The notes under the pieces: generated by a model | What the model saw: only the letters and a program-made list of their open reading frames with translations | Databases searched by the model: none | What the model was told of the DNA's origin: nothing | Assembly (NCBI GenBank): GCA_021234535.1 | Contig: CM037836.1 | Coordinates: 32,330,769 to 32,394,768 of the forward strand | DNA from: Stichopus chloronotus | Taxonomy: Eukaryota; Echinodermata; Holothuroidea; Aspidochirotida; Stichopodidae | DNA: 64,000 nt | Direction of reading: 5' to 3' | Position numbers and translations under genes: made by a program | Shown: positions 28,701 to 42,800 of the stretch, piece after piece | How positions within the stretch are numbered: the first letter of the stretch is position 1 | Layout of the letters: each line of letters opens with the position of its first letter

Positions 28701-31700
28701 TGCAGTCTGTCCGTGAAGGAGAGGAGCAAGATGTTTATGATACATTACTGACTCATGCAGAAATTCAAGGGAACATCAATAAAGTGAATTGTGAGTTTTC
28801 CATTTACTCTGTTGTTTGTCCACTTCTCTTATTTATGGATTCCCTCATCCTGTTGTGAATGGTTCTTTTGCAATGTCTTAATTTTACTTACAATATCAAA
28901 CCAGTCTATGATGCAGCCTGTCTATGTTCCATGCAAACTTAAGCATTGTATCTTTTTTGAGCATCCAAAGTATGGAGATGTGTATAGAAAAATCACTGTC
29001 CATGTTTTCTTTTTAACTGACAAAGTTTTGCTATCAAGCTTTGGAAGTTTGACTTTTACTGTTATTTTGTTGTACAGTGGATATTAAATTAAATGAAGTC
29101 ATGTCTCTCCTGGATGCGGAAGATGCTGTCAAACTGCTTGCTGCCTTACAGAGTCCTACCATTGGCCTCAAAGAGGTTCAGGAGGAAAATGCTGAGTACT
29201 ATTTGACCACACTAGTACAGGCCAGAGAGGACAAAAATGAGGTAGGAAGTAAAAGAGGACAGAAATTGGATAAGATGGTATTTTAAAATTAATTTAGAAA
29301 AAAGTTCTTGAATATCTGCAGAGGTGTTTACACTACCCAGCAGAGAAATTAATTTAGGAATGTGCCATGTAGCATCATTTGCAAGCAACTCTTTGTTTGT
29401 TTCTCTAAGTGATTACTTGAAATCATACTTTAGTTATTGCCAGTAGTCCTTTATAGAATAGTAGAAGCATCTTCAACAAAAACAAAACAAAGACAATTGA
29501 ACTGACACGCAATTGACAAGCACTAACTCAGAGTGCTGATAACCTTCACTCAATTAATTCTGGAAAAGAGCCATGGCTAGTCTTCTTCCTAAGGAAGCAA
29601 ATAATGTTTTTTTTTCATTTCCAAGTAATTTAATTTTTGTGGAATGTTTTTGATAAATTTAAGGGTGTATACTAGAGATAAAAAGGTATCATTGGGGTCT
29701 TTTCAAAACTTGCCGTCATGGCCTGCCATTGTAGAACACAATGAGTGTATTAAGCTTGACTTAACAATTCAGTGATTATGCAAGGAATTTACTAGTGCAT
29801 GTAAGGCTGAAACCATCTTGTCTTGACCAAAGCCTGACAAAATTAAATTCTTTGATATTGGTCTCAAGAGTTCATGTTCCATGACAATGTACCAAATGTC
29901 ACCAGGTGACTTAAGATTCATTTGTGTAGTCTTACATTAAATATCCAAAAGTGTCTTATGGGAAGAAAAAGAAACATTGTAGCGGAAACTGTGCATGTAT
30001 TTTGTGTTCTGCACTTTTCGCAATGGTATTTAAAGGAATTCTCCACCATCGCTTCTTATGTCTCATTAAAGATACAAACATTGTAGGCAAGTCATCATTC
30101 TCAGTTTCAGGAAATATCTCAAAGAATTCACAAAATTAATTATTTTAGTTGATATTCGAGGTACGAGCCTGTTTCTAGAAATCAATTAGTTGTGACGTAG
30201 TACAGACAAATCTAGATTGAACATTGCACTTGATTTTTAGCTCCAGCTGTGGGTTAGAGTATTGGGCTGTCTCTGATCTCCTATTTGGTGATAAAACCTT
30301 CGTTTCACCAGGGAGTGATATAGACCTACCTTTGAAAGCATTGTTTGGCACTACCAAATTGCTTAAGGATTAGTTGACTTAAATGACATTGCTCTGTAAA
30401 TGATATTGAACTGGTACTGATGAATAAAGGATAGAAATACCTTTAAGCTAATTACACAACTTACCTTCACTTGGTGGGTCTTAAAGTATAAGCAGCAATT
30501 ACATTTTATGTCCATCACAATAACAGCTCCCCTGGTTTCATGCGCTTAGTATGTTAGTATCTTACAAAATGTATCTTACTTAAAGTATCTTACTGAAAGT
30601 AGACATTCACAGGGTTTTCATGATCTCTGAACGAAAGAGCCTTTGCGTCCAAGACATGCCAGAAACAGGAAGAGAGCAAAAAATGGAAAAAGGTTTTTGC
30701 TGGTTCTACATCACACATTTTCAGGCTCGCACTGAAGCCCAACTTTTAAAGCGTTATTTCAATTCGAAAGAAGCTTCCTCTGGTAAAATAGTTATGTTTA
30801 ACAGATAGAAGGGTAAATAGTCTCATATATTATGCGAAGTATTTTTTGTCTGTGGGGAATTCCTTTGATTAACATCCTCTGAACCTCCACCTGCTTTTGC
30901 TGTCTAATATCTGTGGAGTGGCTTCTGTCAGCACTGTGTGGGTGTGTGTGTGTCTGTGTGCCTGCAGAGTCCCTGTGTGCTGTTATTCTAAAAGGTGTTT
31001 GCTCAGGGACGAAAAGATTTTTTTGTTGGGCTTATTACTTGATGCAACTTGGTGCTGCTGTGATTGAGAACAAAGATTTTTATCGTCAGTTTGCCTAATA
31101 TTTTGATCTGTGTAATGCAAATACTGTGTAGTGTTACTGCAGATGAAAGTCAGTCAGGGTACTATTACGTTGATGATTTCTTGGAGTTTTGTTTGTAACT
31201 TGGTGACTGATGCAGTTTACCTTAGACTGTCACAAAAACACTTAAGGCTGTGAACTTTTGGTATCACTCACGAAAATAACAAACAGGTGTTAGGATTGTC
31301 TGACCAGTTGTTTGTCATGTTTATATGGAGTTTTAATTCTGTTCTTTGATATTGGTGCAAAATTTAAGCAAGGAAACTTTAATTAGCTACAACATTTGTA
31401 TTTGTTGTATGATTTTAATCTTTATTTTCAGACCTATGTTTCCAAAAACATTTGCCAAAGATTTTGTTTATTCCTTACCCTAAATTTTCATATGATTTGG
31501 AAAAATAGCTAGTGGCCTCAGTTATAACTGAGTGTGCTTTTGCCACATTGCCACTTCTGATTGTTCGAAGTTGCAGCTCACTGAACATTTGATGGCTGGT
31601 ATGGAACATTAAGTTACAAATACCAGTCTTTTGTTTTGATACAATCACTTTTTTATACATTTGTTGATATTTACTATTAGTATGTACTGTAGTTTAGTAT

Positions 31701-34700
31701 TGTAGGTGACTTTGCTTCGTTTTATCTATGATGCTATTGATGATGTGAAAACTTGATAAAGAGAAATCGACTTGAGATATTATAAATGATTTCATGCATT
31801 GTTGTATTTTCACTTTTTCCTTAGAATGAAGAGACTTCAAGCCTGGAGAAAGAAGACCTCCAAGCAGCAGTGAATGCAGCAAATATACTAGCAAAGGAAG
31901 ATAGAGATAGTTAGTACATAGAGATAGAAGTAATTAGGCGGGAAGAAATGTTGAAAACAAGAAGGAATGTAGAAATAGCATTTACTGATATATGAGTAGT
32001 TAATGTACCACCAAAGAAAGGGAAATAGAGATTGGACTAAGAAATAGTAAACAGTAATTAGACATGTGGGAAGAACATAAATAAGCTAATGGTATATATG
32101 CAGTTTTCAAAGTTTGCTCTTGTGTTGAGGAATGAATTTTGCATTGGACATAAGCTTCTTTTGCTTTTATTTGAATCAGTTTGATTAAAGTCTAAGTTTA
32201 ATTTTTATGTGTTAACTGTACGCAGTTTATTAACAATATACTATTGACTGTAATGAGAAAGTAAATATTGTTTGAGAGTGAAACATTCTCTTTGTAAGAT
32301 CTTTCTTCAATACCACTTTATTGTCATCAATTTAATGATGAAGATGATACCAGTGTCTTCTTTATTGTCATCACAGTGAAGGTGATACCAGTATCTTTAT
32401 TAATGTTGTCGCTTTGATGATGAAGATGATTTTGACCATGATTTGATAATGATTCCATTGTTGCTGTCATCATCTTTAGGGGAGAAGGCTGTTATGGACA
32501 TCAACACTGCCATTTCTGAAGGAGCACCAGAGGATGTTGTGAATCTCTTGATGAGATCAGAAGCTAAACTGCCGGAGGTATTCCCATATGTAGCAGATCT
32601 CTACCAGTCAGAATTACGGAGGTTAAAGGAAAGCAATGGAGAGGTAAGTTTTGCTCTCTTAGACTCTTCCTGAAGTTAATTATACCAGACTTGGGATCAG
32701 TCCATACATAGCTACCTCATTCTGTTTTTGATTCCTTGCATCAGCAAAAGAACCTATGCAGTTAGGTTGACATGTGTGTGTGCATCTGTGATACTTGCTT
32801 GAGTATGCCCTAACTCAATAAGGGAAAGTCGGACGAAAGTCAAACTTAGTATGTAGGTTCGCCATATTGAGAAGGTGTGCTTTATTGTTTTTGGTGGAAG
32901 TCAAAGGTCATCTGGGGACACTGAGGGCAAAACTCTAAAACTCTGAAAACCTTGTTATGCTATGGATGCTTATATGTTTTATCAGTCCCCCTCTATTGAA
33001 TCATGAACATACTGCTTGAGGTAGCCGTTTCATGATCAAACGAAGAAGCAGCAGTGCTGTTGGAAGTACTGTACGTGGTCACACCAGACAAGTTTAGGCT
33101 GGATCACTTTTTGTCCTCGTGCTTCAGTGCTGGTGAGTGCATTGATGTAAATGGCTTTTAATTAGTGAGGGGGAAAGACACAATGAAAGAAAATAAGTTT
33201 GTTGGTGCTTTTACTGGTGGAAATTAGACTCCAGGAGTTCACTCTAGGGCATACGCTGTCAGTGTTGGGTGGACATTATAGGGGCATAGATATGATAAGC
33301 CTTATTGCAATTTGCAGAACCCCTTCTTTAGGGTGTTAAATGAAAGATTCACAGCTGTTTGTGCTTTGCAACATGAATGGGATATTGCTGTATATTGTAG
33401 GAATCAACATCTGCAATTCATTGCATAAATTGAAATGACTTTTTTGATATTTATGAACACAGGCATATCATTTTACAGTATATGCATTCCAACTACAAGG
33501 AACTTCAGTGTTCTTGGGCTCTTGTTAAATTCATATATTTCATCCTAGATACTTCATACAGAGCCAGAACTTACTGAAGTTACTCATTCCAGACCAGATC
33601 AGTCCATACATATCTACCTCAGTCTATGCTCTCTAAATTCAGTTATATCATCCTAGATCACTCCATACAGAGCCATCCTTCCTTGAACTTACTGAAGCTG
33701 TTATACCAAGCTGAGTCCATCCATACATAAGTTCTGCAGTGACATGAATGTTGGTTTAACTGTAAACATTCAACTTAAAGAGGTTGAAAGTAAACTCTAG
33801 GTTCAACCTCATTCATTCTTTCATTCATTTATTCATTCATGCTTTCATTTATTCATTCTGCAGCAATAAAACAGTCATCCCATGAAGTTTAGCATCCTAC
33901 AATTTTCATGTTATTTCTTTTGCAGGATTTAAATCATGAACAGCTGACTGATGCAGTTAAATGTAAGTTTTTTTTATTATCCCATAAATGTGTTAAAGTG
34001 TGATTGTTTAGACAGGAACTTACAAATATGTGCAATGTGATTGTTGATAAGGAACTGTTTTTATTGGGAATATGATAATTCAAGGAATGTGTTAAGTGAA
34101 GGAATATAAATGCAAAGCAATGTGCATTATCTCCAAAAAATTCTGTGTAACAAAAATGGTTTATGAAATTATGTGACTTTCCAAGTAGTTGTAATTTCTG
34201 CCTTTTTCATTTTGATTGACACAAATTACAAACTAGACAATTGATTCACTTTTCGTAGAGACTGGCATTTTTCTTTTAGTTGCAGTTAAACATAGTTTTT
34301 TGAAGCTGTGTACCATGCATAAACACATTCCTGTAAGTTTTGTCAGTAAGTTGGTATGAAGTTTAATCTACATGTGACATTAAAAACACATTTTGGAGTA
34401 TTGTCTGAATTAATCATTGAAAGTCTTGAAAATAGCCACAATTTTCATCAAAATGTGTCGTACAAGACTATTTACAAGAAATTCCCTCATTGCAATTACG
34501 TAATAAGTAAACATAAGACACATATGCAAATTTGCAACGCCCAGGGAAGGATTCATAAGATATGCCTTATGGTATAGTTTGTTCACTTAACCTTTATTTC
34601 AAGGTCAATTGAGGATTTTATATGCCTGTAGGGTTTTACATAGGTAGCATGTATTGTCTTCTTTAAAAATATTGATGTCGCTTGCCACCCTGAAAACCAG

Positions 34701-37700
34701 TTAAAGGCAATTTACATAGGGGTAACACAAAGAAATACTGACGCAATAGGGGTAACTAAAAAAAAACTCGGACACAATAGGGGTAACAAAAGAAATACCG
34801 ACACAGTGCAGCACTCGACATTACGATTTTGCATTTCCATCAAACTTTAAAAACCATAACTCACAAACCTTTGTAGATATAAACACAATTTCAAGGGATA
34901 GTGATTGAGAGTATCTTTTATTTGTGTGTGTTGTTGTTTTAGTGTTGTCAGCAGTATCTCGTATCAACTCTGCTGTGGATGCTGGAGAACCTCTAGAGAC
35001 GGTCAATCAACTGATGTCAGAAGATGCTTGCATTGGAGATGTGGACCAAGATGAGGCAGTGGCCAAGCGATACCAAGAGTCACTTGAGACTGCAAAACGG
35101 CGAAAGGCTAGAGTAATTTTGTGATTTTTGTCATTCATTTCAAATGATCTGGGGTCTTCATAGTTACTGTTGTTCTGTTCCATCGTTGGCGTTGTCTTCT
35201 TTTCATCTGCTCGTAACTGAAAGTAGAACCTTTGGCTATTACGAACCTAGCAAATTTAATATGGTGTGTCAGTTTGAGCATTGCATAGTATCTAATTCAT
35301 TTTCACATACATGTACTGCATTGATTCAAGCGCACATTGTCTGCAGCAAATGGAAGGCCTGCACGCAGTTAGAGGGGTTAATGCCATTATTGATGCAATT
35401 GTGTGCAAATATAACAATTATATTGGTAATTGGAAACGTAACAAAATTTCATGTCAGGATATTATGAAATATTCTATCATAGCTTCTGATTATGAAGAAA
35501 AATTCAGTGAAGTGTGTCTTAGAAACTTTTGAGGACATTGATTTTAGAGATTAATTATAAGAGAAGATCAACTCTCCATTTGAGTATATTGGCTGAGGAT
35601 TCTGATTGCTAAGAAAGAGAGAGTATTACTGCAATCCATTATGTTGATTGTAGCTTATAGATGATGATGATGATGATGATGAGGTGTTTGTTCACAATTC
35701 TTTAAGTAATCTGAAGTATTCTTCTAGACTTGCTGGCTCAGTATTGGTATCTCCTTGCAGTGCATGGTCAAAAAGACTTTCTGTTTAAAATCTTTTTTTT
35801 TTTTTTCATGTCTTTGTATGAGGCTTACTTTGAAGAGCAACTTCAGGTGTAGTATTTTAGTTCATGCAGTTCCACTAATTTGAGAGTTTTTAAATATTTA
35901 TATTAAACTTGAATAAGATCCCCCCCCCACTAAGGAAAAATATGTCTGTTAAAAAGAGAATTAGATGCCATGGGAAATTTTTAGGTTTTGACAATACATA
36001 TGCACAGAATATATTATTATTCCAAAGATGAAATGCAATGATTTCTTGATCTCTTAAAATTTGTAGGAGGATCAAGACTTTGTCAGTCAGGAAGAAATTC
36101 AACAGGTAGTGGATGAAGTTAATGCTAAAGTGCAGGAAGAACATGACAGTAAGTGTGGAGTTCTCTGTTTGGTTGAAGTCATTCTCATTATTACCTTCTT
36201 TTTTAATTCTTCAAAGTAATAGTAAATTAGGGTTGGTCGGTACCCAGGTCGTTACCGGTATTCACAGTACCGGTATTCGCAGTACAGGTATCCGCAGTAC
36301 CGGTATCCGCAGTACCGGTATCCGCAGTACTGGGGGGAAAATATGTTTGCGCAAGTATCAGTACTTTTGAATACTTTGCAGAAATTTATTGGTACCGTCT
36401 CCAATAAGTCACCAAAAATTTGTTTTTCAAATGTAGTATTAATACTCACATCTCAACATCAAAATGAAAACAGGCCAAAACTAAAATCGAAATCCATTTT
36501 AAAACTTCTCATATCAATATCTCCCAAAAAACCGCAAGGCCTCTGAAAGTAATTGCTTTGATTGCTGTTAACGATCGTGGTTAACCTGGCACACATTAAG
36601 ATTACTGTATTATGACTAATATAGCATCTTTTTTGCATTAGGATGGTAAAATCATGCAAATGGTACAGGCTAGGACTACACATATTGCCTGTTTTGTTAA
36701 CACTTATTTACTGTAGAGGAAGAGTAAAGTACCTGTGCATCATACTAAACGAGTTGAAGGTGTTTCAGTGATGTTTTTTTTTTTTGGCTTGCGTGCCTCC
36801 TCATCTTTGTATATTTCTTTAGCCCCATTTATTATCTAAGTACAAAGTGGCTGATTTGGTTACTCCAGCAGGTCTGTAATGTTGATGTTACAGGCCAATC
36901 CCCTGCTTGGCAATGCTTTTGCCACGTGCTTTTTTTTCCTTCTTTTTTTTCTTTATTGTTGAATGTATTGGTTTGAAAACCTTTGCTCAATTTCCTATGT
37001 AGCCTCAAACCTCATCCTTATTGTGCTGATTATAACTCAAGTCTGTATCAAGTAATAATGATGATAATGGAGCAACGAAAAGAAAAACAACAACAAAGAT
37101 AAAAAAAAACAACAAAGATAAACTGGTTGTTCTGGCAGCCGCCCTTCGTTTTATTCAACTGAACAATTTTTTAAGACCTTGAGATGGATCGTGACTACAA
37201 GTTGACATTGGGAATACCTATGGTGATGTTCTTTAGCACATGTAGGCTAAAGATGCTCAAACGTGCTCTGCAGGCCTAACTTTACAGAAATCAGGTTGCT
37301 TGGAAAATTAAAAAAAAAGGGAAAACAAACAGTTTGAAATGTTTGTAAATTGCTTTTTACGTTATTTGAGCAAAAAGTCGGTGACCTTTATAAAGCTGAA
37401 CTGCTGCTTATGTTAAACAGTGTTCATTATCATAATACCACCAATGAACCATGTGATGAACCTCCAATGAGCCTTAAAGTGACTACAATCAGGGTTGCCA
37501 GTTTATGGGGTAACCAGCCAAATTCCTGGCCAAATTACCCGAAAAAATGCCAAAACAAAACTTGCTCCTTCTTTAAGGAAAGCTGACCCTGTATTTTTGA
37601 GCAGTGTAACAGTTGTCAACGTTTTCAACACCAGGTAATATGATATACATCATTACATACTCCATCTATATCGCTGCATGTGGAGAGTAAATTGTTAACT

Positions 37701-39829
37701 TGTAACATCCCATTCGGGTGACTATTAAAATCTGTTAAAATTGGGGGGGGGACTTCTTGGAATTCCATGATAAAGCGAGTGTTTTACATTTATTTCTATT
37801 AGGCCCGAAAAAGCCGTTTGGCGTGCACTTTTAACTTTTGCCGGCCCACAAAGTTAAAAAATATGGTTAATAATTTATTATTATCACAACATTATATCTT
37901 AGTATTACAACAGTTTACAACACTTTAATATCACTTCAAGGCTGACATTGCAATCTTTAGGGCGGGGCATAGACAGCCTGCTCAGCTTGGAACTGAGGTA
38001 GAGAAGAACAGGCAAAATTTTCCTGTTGAAATAGTACAGTGACTGGCTCACTTCAAGCTACAAAATTACTATACGATGCACATACAGTAGTCACCATTTG
38101 CAACCCAGAAATTCTTAAGTCAGGTGATCTGATTACTGTACATTATTTACAAATTATTTCATCACACAAAATCGCGGAACACTTGTGTTGTTCTGTTGAA
38201 ACTTTCTCCAGAAATGCAAATTTGCTGTCAATGCTGCTTATATACACAAACAACATAACTTTCTTGATAGAAGCACGCTTGGTATGTTGACACATGATCG
38301 CCTTGGCAAAAAGTTGGTCGCCGATTGAGTTGCTCTATACATTACTGCTCTCAAGCTCTGCTGAAGCTGCACAAATTAAACTTTTTACCCCTGCTGTTCT
38401 GTTGTTTCTTTGTCAATGAATTTAGATGAAGACATAAATACAAGTTACTGTATTACTACCACAGTATATAGGGCACAGATCCTCTTGTTTTTGTCACCTT
38501 GAACAAGGCACAGAATCTCATGTTGTTATAATGTTGAACACGTGGTCAGTACATGTACTTGGATAAATACTGGTACTGATGTGCCCTGAATGCTGATACT
38601 GATTCTCCTGGTACTGCCCAACCCTTCAGTTAATCTTATATTTGGTCATCTAACCTACAAGGCTCTTTTGGAAGGAAATTGGCTTGAGTTTTGTAGCTCA
38701 GAATTAAACTTCTGAGTTTGTACCTATCTTGCTGTTATACTTCTCCTGACATTGAAGAGTAATGTCTGGAACATACAATAGCTATTGTGTTGTATGGTCA
38801 AAATATAACTGGCTTTCGTTTATTGGTGGTACTTGGAAAGTGGTCAATGGTCACATGGACTCACCAGAGGTCATGGTATGAAACATTCAAATGTAGTATG
38901 TTCAACTTAGTAGGTAAACAATGCTGCACTGAGACAATGTGTATATTTGGTAAGTCATCTCAGTTATTAAGAGAACTTGCCCATATAGTAATTTTTTAGT
39001 GATCAAATCTTAGACCTTGTTTACATGTTGATAAATTAATGAGCCTGCCATATATGTTTGAATAATCCATCATTCACCTATGTTTTCGTTTGATACATTC
39101 TTATGCTTACCATGCATTGCTGAATGCAGGGCAAGTCTAGTAGGAAGCACTACCATTATGTATAGGTGGTGAACTTATTATTTAGTTTTGATCTGTAATG
39201 GTGTTGAGGTCAAAAGTCATTTTAGGTCAGCTTAGGCTAAAATCTTGAGCATCTTATGGTCATGACTTTTCAAGTTGAGAAATCAATTTGAGTGTGCTGA
39301 TATTTCATACTGAATAATTACAAGATGAATCTCAGTGATCAGTAGAAGAAGTAATAGCTGTTGTCTTTGCCTTGTTGGGTTTCCTTCACTTGTACAATTA
39401 ATCAGTATCTTCAAATCATGTAAATTAAAGTTAGTGGCATTTGTCAGTTTCTTTGTGATTGATTGGTGGACAAATGGATAAATTGTTTAAGTGATAGATG
39501 AGTAATGTGATCGCTACGTGTGTGCATATTTGATGTTAAGCATTAAAACATGTCGTGCTTTAGTCATAAGAGTGATTGATCAAAGGCATAATTGAGCTAA
39601 TTAGCTGATTTTTAATTAGCAACAGCATGTTGCATTGAAAGCATAGTTGTATTACTTCCTGAAATTGTTTTACAAATGTTTTACTTTTCATTGTGCTTAA
39701 TGTATTCTTGTTACTTGCATCAGCAAAGGAACCTATGCAGTCACGTTGGCATGTGTGTGTGTGTGTGTTGATGAGACTTGCTTTGCTATGCTCTAATTCA
39801 ATAGGGAAAAGTCTCATGAAAGTGGCTTT

Positions 39830-39862
<33 letters not shown>

Positions 39863-42800
39863 ATGACACTTGCTTCGGTATGCACTAACTCAATAGGGAA
39901 AAGTCGGACGAAAGTCAAACTTGGTTTGTATGTTCGCATATTGAGAAGGTGTGCCATATTGTTTTTGATGGAAGTCAAAGGTCGTCTGGGGACACCAGGG
40001 GCAAAGTGTTTTTTGTGACACTTGCTTCGATGTCCTCTAACTAAACAGGGGGAAAGTATGATACAGATTGTATGGTATTAAATTGGAATAGTGTCACATT
40101 ATTACTATGGTAGTGGTTCTTTCAGGTTTTTCAGGATTATTGGTCCATATGGACCATTCCATGAAATCATGCAAAATTTTAATTGTGTACATAGTTCGCT
40201 TTACAGTGTGAAAGGTTTGTCAAATTAGCATTGTGGTAGTGGAACCATTTGAGTGATAAGCATTTGTGGGTCCAACTTCAGAATGAGACATAGAGCCATA
40301 AATTACTACATTATGCAAAGCAATAGTTTTTCTACAAATTATTTGTTAATACGTTTATTATATTAATACTGTGGTAGTTAGTGTCTCTGGCTGATAAGCA
40401 TTCTTTGGGGTAAATGGGGCTATACTGCCATAGTTAATCAATATTAGGCTGTTTTGTTTCTATTTGCAATAAGCTAGCCACCTGTGCTCGTATCAATCAC
40501 CTTATGCCTCTGAGGTTAGTCAGGTAAGAGAGTGCTGGACAGACATTGTTATTCAGACATTAACTCCCCGTTTGAAATTATAGGTCAGCAGAGGGGGAAG
40601 ACAGGTTCCAATTGGTGGTCATTAATATTCCTCTTTAGTTTCAGTTTTAGGAAAAATTGAGTATTTTAGAGATTGATTCTGCTGTAGCCAGTATTACTTT
40701 TTCAGCAGTTTGATGAAAGACATTGCATGCTGCCTTGTAGTTCAGATTAGTTCTATGGTAGTGGAGCACATTTGGGTGATCAGCATTCTTAAGGGCAGAA
40801 TGGGGTTAAAACTTTTTTTTTGATGTGATGAATTGTCAATTACCCTTGGTCAAGACTATAGAATCACAGCTAAAATAGTCTGCATGCAAGGAACCACAGA
40901 GTCCAGTGGCGTCTTGTCTAGCTTTAATTTGAAACAAGGATCCAATATTTGACACTCTTAATGATTTACTCGCAGGAATTATGGCAGTGGCCCAGATTAA
41001 TGAAAGTATTGACAAAGAATCTTCTCTGGAGACATTGCAGTCATTACAAATGCCTGAAGCTCAACTGAAGAATGTTGATGAGGACAATGCTGTCATTTAT
41101 CAGATTGAACTGAAATCTGCAAAGTCTTCAAAAGCAGAGGTGGGTTTGCATTTTTGGTTGACATTCTGCTGTCTTTTTCTCATTTGGTAAACTAATATCA
41201 ACTTTCTCTAAGAGTGAAGTACAGTTGCATTTTGTAATAAACTTTTCATTTTGATACAGTTGGAATATATTAAGGTATCCTGTATTTTCTCTACTTTACA
41301 TAAACTTTCAGCAGCATTTGTGCTAATGTGAACTCAGTTTCAGTTGTTCATGACTTGTTGAATAAAAGGCAAGTTACTTTCTGTTGTCAATCATGTACGT
41401 GTTTGTATGTGATTCTAGATTCTAACATTAAGAAAAAACTGTGGAATGGAGTATTATTTTCAAATGTGCAAGCTTGGAATGTATCAGAATATTGCCCAAG
41501 ACAGGACAGTGACGGTACTTACAATTTTGGTTTTATTAATAATTACATCAGAACTTGTTTGTCATTTCAATCTCATGTTGATTGATCGCAGTGCAAATTA
41601 ATTATCAACTTGACAGGATTGGAACCTCTGGGCTGATTATGAAGTAAAATTAAACCTCCAACACGTTAAAAATATGAATTTCAGCCATGGACGTGTTGCT
41701 TACAGTGTAGAATTAAAGGTTTCATGGAGTAAAGACTTCTGGTCACCAAAGTCGTGACATGTTTATTGAAAACTTTAAGCAGGTGACATGTGACTTGCTA
41801 CATTTGCTTTGTGAAGGTGTCTACTACATCATAAATGGTTGATGTCAAGAACATTTAACTTCTGATAATTGTTTACAAAGACTTTATTCTTTTTTCTGAT
41901 ATTGTTTAATCAGTCCTCAGAGGATGAAGCTGCTGTACTCTGGTTGGATGAAATTCAAGAAACTGTTGATAACACCAACAAGAAAGCATCACATGCAAAT
42001 AAATGTAAGCTTCAGACATTTATCCTTTTCTGCAGTATGCTGAGAATTAGCAGGGAGGTAGAGCTTGCTACACAGTCCATGTTAGGGGGTCTCACCAATG
42101 TGTATGGTTGTCACGGTTATTTTTGGAGCCATAATGTAGTACCAGGAACCTCATCATGGTCTTATGAGCCTCACTGTAGTAGCAGGAACCTCACCATTCT
42201 ACTGGGAGTCTCACTTTAGTTTAGTGAAGCTCCCTATAGCAGCAGAAGCCTCATCGTTGTATGAGGAGCTTCATTCCATGTAGTACAGGGAGCCTCACTG
42301 CAGTCTCGGGAAGGGGGCAGCTCACTGTAGTTTGTAAAGCCTCACAATAGTAACAGGAACCTTATAGTATTTGGAACATCAGCTTTTCCATATTAGCAGG
42401 AGCCTCACCTTAGTATCAAGATCCTCCTGATAGTAGTACCAGGAGCCTCAGTATAGTCCCGAGAAGACCGCAGTACTGGGAGCCTCACCGTAGTCCTGCG
42501 AGCCGTATGATACTATCGTTTGTTATATATAGTACAGATTGATGATTATGTTAAAGGTATTCCCCAAATTCAGACTACTTCATTTAGCCTTTGTGAAGAG
42601 GCAGTTCCAGATACAATTGAGAAGGATTTGTGTCCTACCACTGGTTGGATTACATGCACAAAGGAATTACTTAAAAGTAATAAATTACATTTGACCTAAC
42701 TCCTCCATATCTCCTTAACAGATTTGTGGTAAATAATGATACATGTATGACAAAGAAGGTCCCCCAGAAGAAAGAAAAAGTGTTAATTTTTTTCTGCCTT

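Noticed and set aside
36113..36370. Repeated STGIR open frame
   Set aside because: Translation of the 15-bp tandem repeat in the hAT-like element; its first codons are the real exon 13 read past its donor.
38039..38290. Open frame whose peptide (ILKSGDLITVHYLQIISSHKI region) recurs at 57333-57557 on the minus strand
   Set aside because: The match is explained by the same inverted 196-bp transposon segment at DNA level; no start context or coding bias, and no known domain.
40141..40156. SRF CArG box at CCATATGG
   Set aside because: The core has only four A/T bases between CC and GG; a CArG box needs six.
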